Positions 9,949-23,197 are shown, counted from the first letter of the stretch. The stretch is 57,434 bases of DNA from Saccoglossus kowalevskii (GCF_000003605.2 NW_003158225.1:415609-473042); one strand, 5' to 3'. The notes: generated by a model not told the origin, from the letters alone. Translations and numbers: made by a program.

Positions 9949-12119
9949 TTTGAATCCCTACTTGTGTGAAATAAAAAAAACGAAACAACAAAAAACACAT
10001 TGTCGAACAGGCCAAGGAAGATTTTTTTAGCTCCGTGACCAGACGTAAACAGTCTGTGATCTTTGACCATATTTCAATGGGAGGCACACATTGCGAAATC
10101 ACATATCAGTGGATAGGGTACGTAAGTTGTTTACTGGCACAAGACGAGAGAAGGACAATTAAACCGTCATCTGCCATTATTTACTGTATATGATATGAAG
10201 GAATAGGGGCTGACCATTAAAACACGGGTGTGTTAAATTCAGTCGGGAACGGGAATCTGCACAAAAATAAATGTCGCATATTTTTTTTTAAATCCCACAC
10301 ATTCGATGGAGATAGGACACAACGACAAATATAGTTATATTGTATAATTGTCACCTTAAAAGAGTCAAGCTCAGTGCTATCATGATTATTTCTACAGTAC
10401 AAGTATGGTTTTAAATTGCACACTGATATGCAAATGAGGCCTATATACGCGAGGCTAGTGATCTAAATTGAATAAACTTTATGCGACCTAAACAGACCAT
10501 CAGTACTGTTATCGGCACGCACACACATACTCCTTGTAAACGGTCAGTGTATTTCAGTAACCTAAGTATTACCATGGCTACGGTTGTATCTGATAGAGGG
10601 AGTGCATCGTGTCGTACTCTCAGATGGAGTACTGCGACATTTTACTCCAAGCGAGGTAATTTGATAAACCGGACACACAGGAACACGGATGCAACATTGT
10701 TCAGCGACCGCAAAGTAAACACGACGGAAATTAATTATTAAATTATTTTGTCTACGGTTAAATAATCTAGTTTTAGTTATTGTATGCTTATTTTTACAAA
10801 TTTGCGAAGCTTTCCTGTGTGTTATGCTAGTGAGTTGCACGTTGTCTGCGAACGTTCGAGGTCAACTAACACACCGGTCACGCCTACTTGATTCTAAAGG
10901 TAACATCACATGCTCAACAAAAGCTATTTTCAGATTGAGAAAGGCAAAACGAAGAGATCGATACTGAATGTAATTTTGCTTAAGTGAAAGCAATTCAAAG
11001 ATTGAACAATTCAGTTCATAATTCCCTCAGATTTACGCAACTATTTTCCGGTGTTAAATTATAGACAGTATAGTAGTCGTACTATACTGGCTACGGTTAA
11101 ATGAAATACATTCATGTGGTCTTTCTGTCTGACGTTGTGTTGATGGTTTGACTAATAAAACAGAAATCTGCAGGGATTGTGTCTAGCTAGTTTAGCCCTA
11201 TGTTGTTTTCAGAAGCATGTCGTGATACGTTTGGAAGCCTCCGATATGAACCCCGCCCTCTAAGTTACAATATAGTCATGGTAATGACTCATACTGATAT
11301 CAACATTTATAGACACTTATTAATAACATACGATGCCATCTAAGAATCGTCAAACTGACATGATAAACGAGTTTTCTGGTTTGTATCGTTTCGAGGACAG
11401 CCTGGGAGCTCACTTTCTGGATTCCATAGTCAAGATTACAGATACCCAAATAGTTATACTTCATAGTCTTGGCTTAATGTTAGAATCCCGGAGCAGCTCT
11501 GCCACAGGTGAAGCATACTCAAACTATGGGGAAAAAAGTGCAAAAATACATTTGAAAAACGCTTTGTATAATTTCCGAGGTAGTACATAAATAACGTAAA
11601 GTATAATTTGGTTGTGAAACGTGGTGCCGGAATCTCCATATCATTTTTTTTATAAATAACGTTTTACAAAATAATAATCCACCAGTTCATGTGAGAGTAA
11701 TCAGTTGTATAATGGTTTTACTTGTAAATTACATATATACATCTTGTGTGAATAAAACAAAATAATCAATATACTAGTAAAAAGGGAAAAATAAAGTGTT
11801 ACAATCTGTTTGCCATATCTGATCACTTTAACAAATAATATGGCTAAATCAAATAAATTAGGACAGGTAAATAAAAACACAAATGACACCCCATGCAGTA
11901 ATGTCATGGGGAAACTATGTTCAATCACTGTATATAATATACTAATGTTGGTCATCGTGCACTTTTTGAAATTGTCAGCACAGTGTATTCTGTATACTTG
12001 GAAAAATCAGTCATATAGAGATGGTGTTAATATGGGCGACACTGTTAGTTAAGGCTGTGGTAGGCCTTTGTCGAACAACAAGACGCGCGAAGTTGAACAA
12101 CAATGAAGCCATACAATGG
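9949..12119. other. Gene-less stretch downstream of the first PPP1R3-like gene
   Basis: Short open frames here (for example 11333-11590) have no recognisable motif or splice context. The part nearest 12119 is the likely 3' UTR of the minus-strand gene. No clear polyadenylation signal was identified for it. Confidence 0.4.
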
Positions 12120-13019
12120 TCAAAATCGTGATTTCAATGCTGTATTTTGAAACTGTTGAATGTCATTACTACAGAAATGTTCAAGCGAATAGTTGGCTCC
12201 ACCATTATTGTCCCAGTGTGTTTTGCCGTTCACAGCGTAGTAAATGGCAAACTCCGTCCTGTTTATCGGCGATGGGTATGCTACCCCGTCCAAAAGAAAT
12301 GAAAANNNNNNNNNNNNNNNNNNNNNNNNNNNNNNNNNNNNNNNNNNNNNNNNNNTGTCAGTAAAGTCGTTGCACGAGTTTAATACGTATGTCGCCGGTA
12401 TGTCGATGTACGACTGCCAATCATTGTTGGTCGCCCTGATTCGTACGATTTTGTGGTACCCTTCATTGACGACACGAATTGTTCCCATTGCAGTCATTGA
12501 CGACAACACAATGTTTTCCAGGCACACTCCCTGATCCCGGACCTTGGTGAGAAGTTGGTTTTTAGTAGGGCAACGGAAGGTGCTGACTAGATATTTGTGG
12601 TCGCGTAGATTATCGGAAAGTATCGAGGGCAATTCTGTTTTTCTTTCACTCGGCACAGACGGCTCGATGTCTTCTATCACTTTTACGTATGTCAGACGCA
12701 GTCCAAGAACGTCTGCAAACCGAACGTGCCTGTCACGACTTCTGATCGGCGACGGCGGTTTCAAACAAGACGCTTTCGGCGTTGCGATTCTTTTACTTGA
12801 CCTGTTGTCGCCATCGTAGCTTCTGTCGTACTGGAATTCGTCAACACAATTGTGAAGCTTACCCACCCAGTCCGTTCTGAGATGTGCGACAAACGTTGCT
12901 CCTTTTCGTGCGACGTTGGCGCAACAATGCAAACAGTCGTCGGTGTTTTGAAAGCCAGTACAGCTATCGTTGAATCTGCAGAGCAGACGATCGGTCCTCC
13001 ATAGGCTGAAGTCGCTCAT
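12120..13019 (-). CDS. Protein phosphatase 1 regulatory subunit 3-like, glycogen targeting (gapped)
   Basis: A single-exon frame of about 299 codons including the gap. In the known family these proteins hold the PP1 catalytic subunit through an RVxF motif and bind glycogen through a CBM21 domain, promoting glycogen synthase dephosphorylation. Seen here: RHVRFADVLGL at about residues 97-107, then CBM21 from about 165 (VCLENIVL, NNDWQSYIDIPA, RTEFAIYYAVNG, WDNNGGANYSLE). The start at 13017-13019 is supported because the N-terminus resembles the second copy (RLLCRFNDSC versus RALYCRYGPC). The gene is intronless, as in many family members. A 50-N gap interrupts CBM21. Confidence 0.9.
   Translation of the reverse strand: MSDFSLWRTDRLLCRFNDSCTGFQNTDDCLHCCANVARKGATFVAHLRTDWVGKLHNCVDEFQYDRSYDGDNRSSKRIATPKASCLKPPSPIRSRDRHVRFADVLGLRLTYVKVIEDIEPSVPSERKTELPSILSDNLRDHKYLVSTFRCPTKNQLLTKVRDQGVCLENIVLSSMTAMGTIRVVNEGYHKIVRIRATNNDWQSYIDIPATYVLNSCNDFTDXXXXXXXXXXXXXXXXXFSFLLDGVAYPSPINRTEFAIYYAVNGKTHWDNNGGANYSLEHFCSNDIQQFQNTALKSRF
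12306..12355. other. Assembly gap of 50 N inside the PPP1R3-like CDS
   Basis: Fifty N interrupt the CBM21 domain between FTD and FSFLL. The paralogue at 21959-22831 reads LTDKFTFEI across the same point, with one residue between TD and FTF. The true missing sequence is therefore probably a few bases, and the gap size a placeholder. Confidence 0.8.
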
Positions 13020-16000
13020 TCTGCTTGGAGATGTCCGTAAACTGTGACGGTACGGCTGACTGTATATTTACAAGCGCTAATATATCAAACGCACGCACAC
13101 ATACATACACACTAAACGTCACCTACTTCCTTCTACCTTGTTAAATACGATAATGTGACCCCTCACCGGTCGTTGATTTGATGTCATAATATCTCGGCCG
13201 GCATCAAATTGCATCTTGGGTAATATAGCAATAAAATGGGTTCGGCATGTTTAGGTGACGGATGAACGTTGGCGGCTCTCTTTCAGACGAACTTTAGCAA
13301 CTATCCAACGAAAACGGAGATGTCACCGCATTGCGATGTTATCGGCTACTAGTAATTACACCAACGCAGTGACGTCACGTTGTTCAGTAATTGGCATATT
13401 GCCTTTTAAGAACCTATAAAACATAATATAAATAAATACACAACAACACAATAGTTGTTATCACATTGTCCAAAAATATGAACGGCACAATACAAGGCCC
13501 TCTGGTTTCAATTTCAATGTGGCACCTATTTGTACTGACACGAGCAAGAGCGTTTCATCATCAGGGGCATCCGGTCAGTGTTTGGCTCGTTATTTGAATA
13601 GCTTGCCAACACACCGGAAAAAAAAACTTGAACGGCGTCCAGTACAATCGCAATGGTTTTGCTAAAAAGTGATTAAAGAAAGATATAAAGAAAATGCCAG
13701 GCTGTAAATTCGGTTCTATATCTGAAAAATTAAGAACTTTAACCCCTCATCCCTACCGACATCCTGCTAGGAATATCAAAACTTTCAAAACACCGAGTGT
13801 GGGGTTAATGACGGTATATAGAGACACTTGTGAGGCAAAACAACGAATGTGTACTAGTAATATAAGCTCGTCGGTGGGGGCGCTCTAACTAACTTAAGAT
13901 TAGAGGGATGATCAGCCTCAAGGTCCGAAACAACAATGCGTATAAATTGTGAACTTCGCCATTTCACCACAACTATTTTAATTCCCATTTTCATTGTCAA
14001 TGACAAGTCTCCTTCCAGTTTGTAGTGACTGTCAACATTAGTGCCAAATAATTATTTAAACTCATGTGAAAGACATGATACAAAGTAGGCCAGTTTTTCT
14101 GTGTGATTTCTTCCTTTATTCTGTCCATAACATTCATAATGTATTTATAGCACGAAAATGACGATCGGCCATCTTGAATTAGTGAATCAGATTCTGAAAC
14201 AAATGCATGTGCAAATGTGTTACATGATATACATGTGTAAAGTTTGAACATGATCAGTCCAGCCATGTTAGCAATATGGCTGTAAAAAACAACATTTGTT
14301 AATAACAGAACGGCCATTTGAATGAAATCTTGGAAAAATAATAATGTGCATCAAGGACCCATTATGTTCATTAGACATTATGATACCAAGTTTGAATGAA
14401 ATACTAGTAATCCATGCAAGAACGAGGTCCAGACCCGGAATGGCGGAAATGCTTGATTTTGATGAATTTTTAACACTAAAATGGCCAACTGGCGGAAATG
14501 CTTTATTTTGATGAATTTTTAACACTAAAATAGTCAACTTGAATTGAATCATGAAACATGTAAGTGATTACGTATGATATAAGGTCAATCTCCCTGGAGT
14601 TATATTTCTACGAATATATCTCTGTCACCATGCGATTTTATACTTGAATGCTTATTCAAAGAATGTCAATCAACGGATTGGTCAGGTCGATGTGTCACAG
14701 TGGCACTACTTTCAAAGACGCTCACCAAATCATTGCCATGCAGGTGTTCGATTTGTAGATTTTGTAGATTTTGACAGTTTTCAAGTGAAAAGCTCACTTT
14801 TTAACTTTCCGTGGCAATAGGACGAGTTAGCTGTCAAGACCACGAGCGCTGTCGTTTTTTTACAAAATACTATATTTCGTCGCCTGGAAATCGACAGGGC
14901 GTTCAACTTGATGAACCGAGTAACACATTAGTAACCGTTATTCCGCGATGAAATTATTTTCTTTTGTAAAATTTCACCGTTTTCAGTGCGTTCAAGAAAA
15001 AATCTTATCAGCTATCGATAACATATTTTAAAACATGTTTACTAGTTTGAGGAAATCAACACGAGAGCCCTTTAATAACAATAACACGCCAAAAATACGC
15101 GTAGAAAAAATCTTGTGGCATTTCACCATAAAATGGCCTTGTGTGGTTGCAGAGATACTAGTACTTTCGGTGTTCTCGCCGCGAGGATCTCTGGGAAGGA
15201 GGATGAAATGAAATGTGATGTACATGTACGTGTAAAATTTGAATTTGAGCGTTCAAAGAATGTCAGAATTGTGACCCTAGAACAGCATTTGTTAAAACAA
15301 AATTCACAATCCGATCTGAAAAAAACAATTACGTGCATTAGAACCCATTATGTTTAGTAGACATACATGAAATCGGTCTATATATATATATCTGAGATAC
15401 AGGTGCGCATGGACTCGAAGTGAAATTATAAGTCCCCTTTTTACTATTTCGGATTTTAATCAGATTGAGTCTGGCTTTTTTAATGTGAATCTACAGTATT
15501 GCGACGTTCTTCCACATCATGGAAACAACATTCCACGCGAAAGGTAGATCACAATGTATCCTCGATACAAACACTAGTCTTTTGTTGTTCTCTCTGGTCT
15601 GTGTATGGCGGTATGTGACTGAAAACGGCGTCTTACAAGCCCGCTTGTGATAGTGTTTCACCAACAAGACGATTGTTCTACACCGACGTCACCAACGTAG
15701 TTGATCTGGTAGCCCCTTCGCTGTTGGCGTTTGTAAAGACTCTCTTGTTGTCGCGACACAACACAACACCACTGTTCTGTTTTGAACAGTGTCTTGAAAT
15801 ACGAAAAAGTGTTCGTTTGTCATTTTCTTCTAGTCTGTTGAGAGTAATGGCGAATAAAAACCAATTCACAGAGTATCGCAGATTGATATTAATTCAACTC
15901 CGAGTCGAACTGCGATTACGTTACACAGATTGTTCTGAAAATCGTGAAAACTGGAGCTCTTTGAAATTTCATCGCTCTGAATTTGCGGTGAAATTTGGGA

Positions 16001-16648
16001 ATTATTGATAAAATCCGACTGTCTTCTTACGGCTGGGTGGGGTTGGAAAATACGGTTAATGGGCCACTCACCGACGGCATTTCCTGTGATTTTGTAATGA
16101 CTTTTGTAAATCGATAAATTGGATGAAATTATTGTTTCGCAATATTCAAATATTGCTTAATTAGTAGTATGTGACGCCTGGCGACTTAACTGGGGTTGCC
16201 GTCCGTAAACTAGCATGGTATATGTGTTTGATGTACACAACCGCGTAAAGTAGAAACACTATATGCATAGCATAATGCCTAGATTTAAGATTTTTTTGTT
16301 TTAAGCAAATCAGTTATATTTGTGAAATGTCCCCCAGCGCAGTATATCTGCATGTCACACCATCAAAATTCATCTTACTGTCACTCATTTGTACAAAATA
16401 CGTTGACTATACGTCGACGATTTGGGTTTGACAATGTCGCCCTTTGCCTTTTGTTATTGATAGGATGAGAAGGATTCATTCATGCTCGCCACAGCGGGCG
16501 AATTATAGAACAAAACAACAAAAAATAAGCAAGCCTGATATGTTAGATACGTGGAGATGTTTCCACCGTAGTAACCAATGGTGATAGTGCCGTCTTAACT
16601 GTATTCATATGTATAACAAACTTTTTCCAGGAGAATATTCTGGTGATC
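13020..16648. other. Gene-less stretch upstream of the first PPP1R3-like gene
   Basis: The part next to 13019 is presumed promoter and 5' UTR. On the minus strand TAAATATA lies roughly 45 bases before the ATG (13061-13070), a weak TATA-like element. Further out there is a 49-bp direct repeat and a diverged dispersed motif (GTGCATYAAGGACCCATTATGT-like) near 14345 and 15331. No convincing coding exon was seen, including in the open frame at 15673-16008. Confidence 0.4.
14442..14539 (+). repeat. 49-bp tandem duplication
   Basis: GGCGGAAATGCTT begins at 14442 and again at 14491. Both units run through GATGAATTTTTAACACTAAA with a few differences. Confidence 0.85.
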
Positions 16649-16764
16649 CCTAGCCTGACGATGTCGCGTGAGTTTCGCCTTCCGCGGTGCTCCAAACCCA
16701 ACACAGTGAGGTATGATGCCGTTCTGCCGGCGAGGGCCTACTCACGCCTACATGTCAGGCTAGG
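16649..16764. mobile_element. CCTAGCCTGAC-ended MITE (family D), complete
   Basis: The left end CCTAGCCTGACGATGTCGCG and the right end (reverse complement CCTAGCCTGACATGTAGGCG) form terminal inverted repeats of about 27 bases. GTGAT occurs just outside both ends (16644-16648 and 16764-16768, overlapping by one base), a possible target duplication. A half copy lies at 7050-7108. Confidence 0.7.
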
Positions 16765-17172
16765 TGATTCTCGAATCATTTTTTAACGGCCAAATCTTTA
16801 TATCGACTAAGTGCATAACAAAATAACAGTTGGCAGATTCTGAATATTTTCATTTTCGATTATGCTTGTCACTCACCGAATACATCGATTACACCGATTA
16901 TATGAACGACAAAATACATGCGCCCTCATCCGACCAAAGTTGAAAGGCATAGCATAGTTCAATGCATATATTATACAAGTATTTATAACAATGGTTAAGC
17001 CTGGGTTAACCTTTCAACCTTAGCTTTGTACACCGACTTCCATGTTTCTATGACGATATTGGCGTAAAATGTCCAGAATACACTTCTGTAATATTTACAT
17101 TGTAGTATAATAACTTTATTCAAATGTCATTGTTTCCACGATTCTATAGTATATCGACGTAATTCTAAATAT

Positions 17173-17194
17173 TAGCACAGTCCCTCTGAAGAGA
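17173..17194. repeat. AGCACAGTCCCTCT hairpin motif
   Basis: ACAGTC and GACTGT arms enclose CCTCTGAAGA. The first 14 bases are identical to the hairpin just before the start codon at 50482. Confidence 0.5.
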
Positions 17195-18353
17195 CTGTTT
17201 ATAACTGGTAACTATGGATTTTTAAGTTGAAGAACAGACGTGGACTTCCTGACCAGTATGTACTCTGGGACTTTGTACGGGACATCGTATCTGTCATAGC
17301 GGCGGGTCAGCCTACAGTCTAGCCAAGTCGTGATCCTCCTCACGTAACAACTATAAACAATTCTGTTCCTTCCAATTGTGTGTTCGTCGGCAAACGACCT
17401 CGATAAACAATTGTTAGCTGATTTACGATTGACATTGTGGGCCGCTTGACCCATTGCCTTTATGATAGTCCAACATTTGCCAACTTAGCAATGCGTAGAA
17501 GGAATACCTATACACAGCTCATCTATCCATGGAGCATTTTATAGCTTTATGCTCTTCTATATATGCAATTAAAACAGTTTCATGATATCACAAATGATCC
17601 CATAGGCCGAAACTATTTCAGTCACGGTATACTTGTGAGGAATATGGCAAATACTGGCAACAGGCGTCCGATATCAGAGAAACAGTAAATGTGGCACAAA
17701 CATATTCGGTGACGATTTCCGTAGTACAGTGCAGTTACCGGTACTGTTGTACGGCTGTGAGCTTTACCAGACAAAGCTTGGTAGCGTGTCGTGGATATGT
17801 TTGGTTTCGTGGCTTAAACAATTGGACCAGATCACCTTACACGTTTATGAGTGCCCGGACCATTGTTGCTAAGGCTTGACGTCCGGGCATATTATACGGG
17901 TTAGCTGGACATGATAGCATACCCTTTTCCCGAGGCACATTTACGTGGGCGACTCACATAAGGTGGCGCGGTGTTTCCAGCACGGCTGGTATTATGTAGG
18001 TGTGCGATTATTTCTACTCCTATACCACATTTTGGTAGCCATTATTTTCGGTTTGAAATACAATTTTAATTAGAAAATGTAAGATGCTAGTGTACAATTT
18101 CATCTTTGAACATATATGAGACACAAATCGGTGTTTTCAATGCCATCTGAGCACACCCACCCTGGCACCCATCCAATGAACGTCACGTGATATACTAGTG
18201 TATCCAGCTATTGACATTCATCCAAGGACAGACGCCGGCGGTGATTCGCCGATTAGTGTTCAGAGGTTGATGAACACGATGAGGTCAGTGTACCGCTCCA
18301 TTTGATAACAGATGGCAGTGAACTGCTCATTAAATACTAGTCGCCTTATATGG

Positions 18354-18527
18354 CATTCGGTCTATATGTGGCCAGTCCAGTGTCGTGCATGTTTGACCAT
18401 TCGGTATATCTGTGGCCAGTCCACTACCCTGTATGTTTGACCATTCGGCCTATATGTGGCCAATCCAGCGTCGTGCTAGTTTGACCATTCGGCCTATCTG
18501 TGGCCAGTCCACTGTCGTTTACAGCTA
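18354..18527 (+). repeat. 44-bp tandem repeat, four units
   Basis: CATTCGG begins units at 18354, 18398, 18442 and 18486, exactly 44 bases apart. Each contains TGTGGCCAGTCCA or a one-base variant. Confidence 0.9.
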
Positions 18528-21500
18528 TCTATACGTAATGACCACCTTTCCATGTAACGGCAAGCAAAAAAAAAAAAAAAAACATCAACAGGTGGCATAG
18601 TGCGGACCTAGAGAATCTGAGATTTTGTTTAATATATTTTTCATGATAAAAGTTTGCCTCGTATTTGATATATGATTTAGTGTCTAAGCGTTCACCATAG
18701 TGGTAGAGTCAAGGTGAATTACGCTGGTTAGTACAAAGCACAATTTTAGAAAAATGCAATAATTTATTATTTGGCCGTTTCCATGGAATACAATGATTAG
18801 CAACGCATCGGGCGTTCGAATTTTCGGGTAAATAAAATTGCATGATTTTACTCGCGTTGTGTTACGTCACATAAATCAATAACGCGGCGACATATCGCAA
18901 TCAACATCACCTTTTTCGCGCGCCCGGCGTTTATGCCTACCTCTGTGTCGCACGTGCAACAAACCACGTGCCAAAATGTCTACAGTGTGTTTTAATATAT
19001 GGCATCGTGAAAATTATTGCCTGAGACATATACCGGTACAATTTAGTAGGTGTTTTCAAGTGACGACCCAGTGCGGAGTTAAAAATGACGTAGGCCACGC
19101 CCTATTGACACACGTACACAACGTCACGACAGTGAAATCGAGGCTGGCACATACCAGTACAACAGCGGTATATACTGAATGAATACCTTAATACATCAAC
19201 ATTCGCCCAGTCCCGGTGATGAAGCGTTCCAAGACCCCGGTGCCAATATTTATTTCATTGCACCCACACTTGGCACGATAATTGATATACAAACGTTAGT
19301 TTTAATAATAAGGTTGAAACGCATACCGAGGCCTTCGTTTTATACCTCGCGGTGCATTTAACCTAAAATATTCTTCTATTCATTCAGCAATCAATGCCTC
19401 GTGATTCAATGGATTCAAGCAATCAGGTGATTCAGAATGACGTGCTGTAATTTAATAATGAAATACACGATTAATATAGCGATTCGCCAATGTAACATCA
19501 GGCGATGTGCGAATGAAATACATCTGTCACCATCATCGGCACTCAGTCTGATATATAGCGCCCTCTATAACTAGAGCGATACTCATCCAGGGACTCGCTG
19601 GTGTCCCACATTTAACGAATAAGCATGACTCACATGATTTTTAATAGACACAATTATTTACTCAGATTTTATAAATGATCTGAAAAGTCAATACGCTTTA
19701 TAGTATTGTGGTATAATTTGTCAGACTGGCGATTTTATCATTGCTCAATAGGAACGCTTTGTATAATTTTTCAAATCCAGCAAATACAAAGCCACAAATG
19801 TAGTAGAAAACGTCACAAATTATTAGTGCTAACATAGCCATACCAGTTACTAGTCGCAATGTATTACAATCATCATTATATTGGAAATAAGGGAATGAAG
19901 TCACTATACATGTTTATTAACAACCATCAAATTGATCAAACCACATAATTTGGCGACCACAATTTCGCCCAATCTGGAACGTTCCATCGGAATTGTCGCT
20001 AACATTCAACTGTAGTTTTTTTCAGTATCTCGCCGCCTGATGGGAATGTGTCCGAGTGCTGCCCACGTGACCAATTCACTACTGAAAATATAATTGGGGT
20101 CTCGTCAGTAGTTCCCTCAAAAAAAACCATGCACATTTCGTAATCCACTCACGGCACACGTAAAATACGTACACATAGGTAAAATTTCACTCAGATGGCT
20201 GCACCAGAATCTGCATATGGTATTATTTCCCCGAAATGGCTGTACCAGAATCTGTATATTGCATCAATTCCAGAAGCGGCGGAACAAAATTTTGGATGCT
20301 GTTCGCCCTTCCTCTCGGGTGAATTTTGAAATTTATACCCTCTGAAACGTTATTTCATGCATTTTGAGGGGAAAATTTTGCTGACATACTTAACACAATG
20401 GGTTTCAGTTTGATTTGGGGGCAACGTCCCTCCGAGTCCGCCACTGAATTCACTGAAGCGGCTGCACTAGAATCTGTATAGTGCCTCATTTCACTGAAAT
20501 GGATGGACCAGAAACTGTACATTGCATCATTTTGTTGGAATACGTTTCAGTTCATGGACCTTTGATAAGGCACCATGTAGGCTTCATTGTTATTTATGTT
20601 GCGAACACAGTATTTTTGCACGTGTCGACAGTAAATTCTATTTTTGAAGGGGAATAGAACGCGAGTTTATTTTTAGAAAATTGCGCATTGCGCAAACACA
20701 CTGTACACACACGCATATAAAACAAAAATATATTACTTTCAATGTTTTTTTTATATATATGCTATCGAACTTTGCACAATATAACAAAATATGGAAGTAC
20801 ATAGTATCAGTTAAAATAAATGCACAACAAAATCTATAATTCAAAATGTTCTCAGAATATTTGTTCAACATTATCAAACCAGTAACTTTCACGCAAAAAA
20901 ATGCGCCAGACAGTTACAAATGAAAGTTCAGTTTTGTCTATACAAAATACGTTTCTTTGAAAATACAACATGTTTTTTTTAAACTGTTAAGGTATATTTT
21001 TTTATTTACAAGTATATATAATTTTTGTATATTTGGTTTCCAGTAAATAAATCTTCCCCACCGTGGTTGACAATTAAAACCAAGAAAAAAAAAATATATA
21101 TATATAGGCATTGTGAATGATTTCTACTCGCATTCGACGCGGACGGCATTGCTCGACTCTTCTATTGTAAAGCCAATCCGCATCGTTGCGGTTAGTAAGT
21201 TAGTTTCATATTTACCATGAGGTCACCTAGGTTGTGTAAAACACAAGTTTCTGGTTCCATCCGAACATCGTCTATCACGCCACACTACGAAGTGTCAAGC
21301 CCAAGATCATATTTTTGTCTGGATTTTTAAATGTTAAGTAATACAAACTGCTGAAAAACTGAGCCTACGACAATAGTAGCGTGACAAATAGCGACGATGT
21401 CCTTATTTTTACTCGACACATGCGGCGACAAAAAACATACAATGAATACATCGAACGAAGCTGTCCTTTGCAAGTGAATAAAATAACAAAAATTAAATCT

Positions 21501-21958
21501 TAAATATTAAATCTTATAAGTAGTTTAACCCAAATAATGTGGGAGAGATCATATTTTTCTTCCATTTCTTAAAATTTAAGATTAGAAACACAGAGAAATA
21601 ATCATTTATACGTATGGAAAATGGGCAGTCTGCGTCCAACTTGACGCAAGCCGCAGAACAAAACGACCAAAAATAATAAAATTCGAAAAAAAAATTAAAC
21701 AAAAAAATGAGATTTTGAATGTCAACCACTAAACACGTCCTGAGAAAAAAATATAACGAACAATCCTCTCATTGATATTCTATAGAAGTAGAACTGACGT
21801 CATATAACCCAATGATCGACAGGCAGCACTCAGCCACGGGAAATCGATTCACCGCAAGCTTGGCTCCGCAAAAAAACAACTCTAAAACTTGGACTATTGT
21901 CTCATGGAAGAATAATATAGTCAAAATCAGTGTCACCTTGTCGCAACAAGTCCAGAAT
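18528..21958. other. Gene-less stretch including the 3' side of the second PPP1R3-like gene
   Basis: Two pairs of degenerate units of about 46 bases (GGCTGYACCAGAATCTGTATA-like) lie at about 20190-20275 and 20448-20540. AT microsatellite runs occur near 20745 and 21095. The last several hundred bases before 21959 are probably the minus-strand gene's 3' UTR. No coding exon was recognised. Confidence 0.4.
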
Positions 21959-22831
21959 CTATAATTTCGTAGTGTGATGGTTATTACTACACTCGAATGC
22001 ATAGTTTTCTTCGTCGTTGTTGTCCCAGAATACTTGATCACCAACCTCGTAACAAACAGCGAACTCGACGCGACATCCTATAAGGAAATCTTTTGGTAGC
22101 GATATTTCAAAGGTGAATTTATCAGTTAGTCCGCAATGCTCAGTGTGACGTGCTGGCAAATCGTAATACGTTGTCCAGTCGTTGATGGTAAATCTGGCTT
22201 TCACAGTTTTCTCTGTAGCAATGTTTTCAACACGTACGGTTGCTTTGAATGATAAGTTCGTCACTGTGAATTTTTCCAAGCATACTTTTCGTTCGTGTAC
22301 TTGCTTTAAAATGTCTGAATGTTGTTCAAAACATGGCTCCAGAATCTTTTCAACAGGAAGCCTGTTCACGGCATTAATGTTGGCCAAAAATCTCCGAGAT
22401 CTGTAGACTGACTTCACAAACGACTCCGGGAGGTTTAGTTGGTAGTCAACGTCGCTTTTTTCGAACAGTCTGACAGCTTCCAGTTCTAGCCCCAACGCAT
22501 CAGCAAACCTGACATTTTTTTTGGGCGATGTCGGAGAATCAGTCGGTGACAGGGGTGGTGTTTTGAGAAGGCCGCCTGACGGTTTTCTCTCTCTCACTCG
22601 CTGCTGTTCACAGCAGTTGTCGAAGGCTTGGGTTTGGTCGGCCAGTCTCTGGTAATTACGTACTCCTACGTCCTTAAGCTTGGCGCTGACTGGAGGACCA
22701 CATGATTGCTTCCAGAATTTTCTTTGGCTGTCACCGAGGCAGATCATCTGCGTACTGCTGCCGTTGAACTGGCAAGGACCGTAGCGACAGTACAGCGCTC
22801 TTTCTTTCATACAAAACATGGCTGCTGACAC
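21959..22831 (-). CDS. Protein phosphatase 1 regulatory subunit 3-like, glycogen targeting (complete)
   Basis: A complete single-exon gene of 290 codons. The N-terminal third is Cys-rich and holds a proline/serine tract (LKTPPLSPTDSPTSP) just before the PP1-binding RVxF motif KNVRF at residues 105-109, followed by ADALGLEL. CBM21 spans about 167-278: VCLEKFTV, TINDWTTYYDLPA, TDKFTFEISLP, RVEFAVCYEVGDQVFWDNNDEENYAFE. The WDNN at 269-272 is the family's usual glycogen-binding strand. It is a diverged paralogue of the gene at 12120-13019 on the same strand. Translation could also begin at Met5 or Met8, which sit nearer the conserved RALYCRYGPC. Which vertebrate PPP1R3 letter it corresponds to cannot be settled here. 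Confidence 0.93.
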   Translation of the reverse strand: MSAAMFCMKERALYCRYGPCQFNGSSTQMICLGDSQRKFWKQSCGPPVSAKLKDVGVRNYQRLADQTQAFDNCCEQQRVRERKPSGGLLKTPPLSPTDSPTSPKKNVRFADALGLELEAVRLFEKSDVDYQLNLPESFVKSVYRSRRFLANINAVNRLPVEKILEPCFEQHSDILKQVHERKVCLEKFTVTNLSFKATVRVENIATEKTVKARFTINDWTTYYDLPARHTEHCGLTDKFTFEISLPKDFLIGCRVEFAVCYEVGDQVFWDNNDEENYAFECSNNHHTTKL

Positions 22832-23197
22832 AAAATCTAGGTATAAGCAAGCAAAAAATCAAGTTCCAATTGCACACACGACTGTAACGATACGTTCGCG
22901 TGCTTAGCTGAGAGCAGAATGTGGGCAGGTACAGACTGGTTCCTTATTTGGAACATTCATTCAAATTACCACCACGTGACCTCAAAGCGCATAAATTACG
23001 TGCAATGTGACACAGACGGGTCAGGGTTAGACAGACTGAGGTCATCGGCCCCGGTGACCGAGAAATGACAGGCACTCTGATTGGTTTAGTTTGCAATAAC
23101 GCGTTCACAGACGCAAATGAGATTCAAGTATGCTCGATCGTTCATGAAAAGGGGTGGCAGCGTGAACAAAATGCAATGGGCACAAATCTATTCAAAC

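Noticed and set aside
15673-16008. 111-codon plus-strand frame
   Set aside because: It starts at a non-ATG codon, no family is recognised, there is no splice context, and an overlapping frame is open on the other strand.
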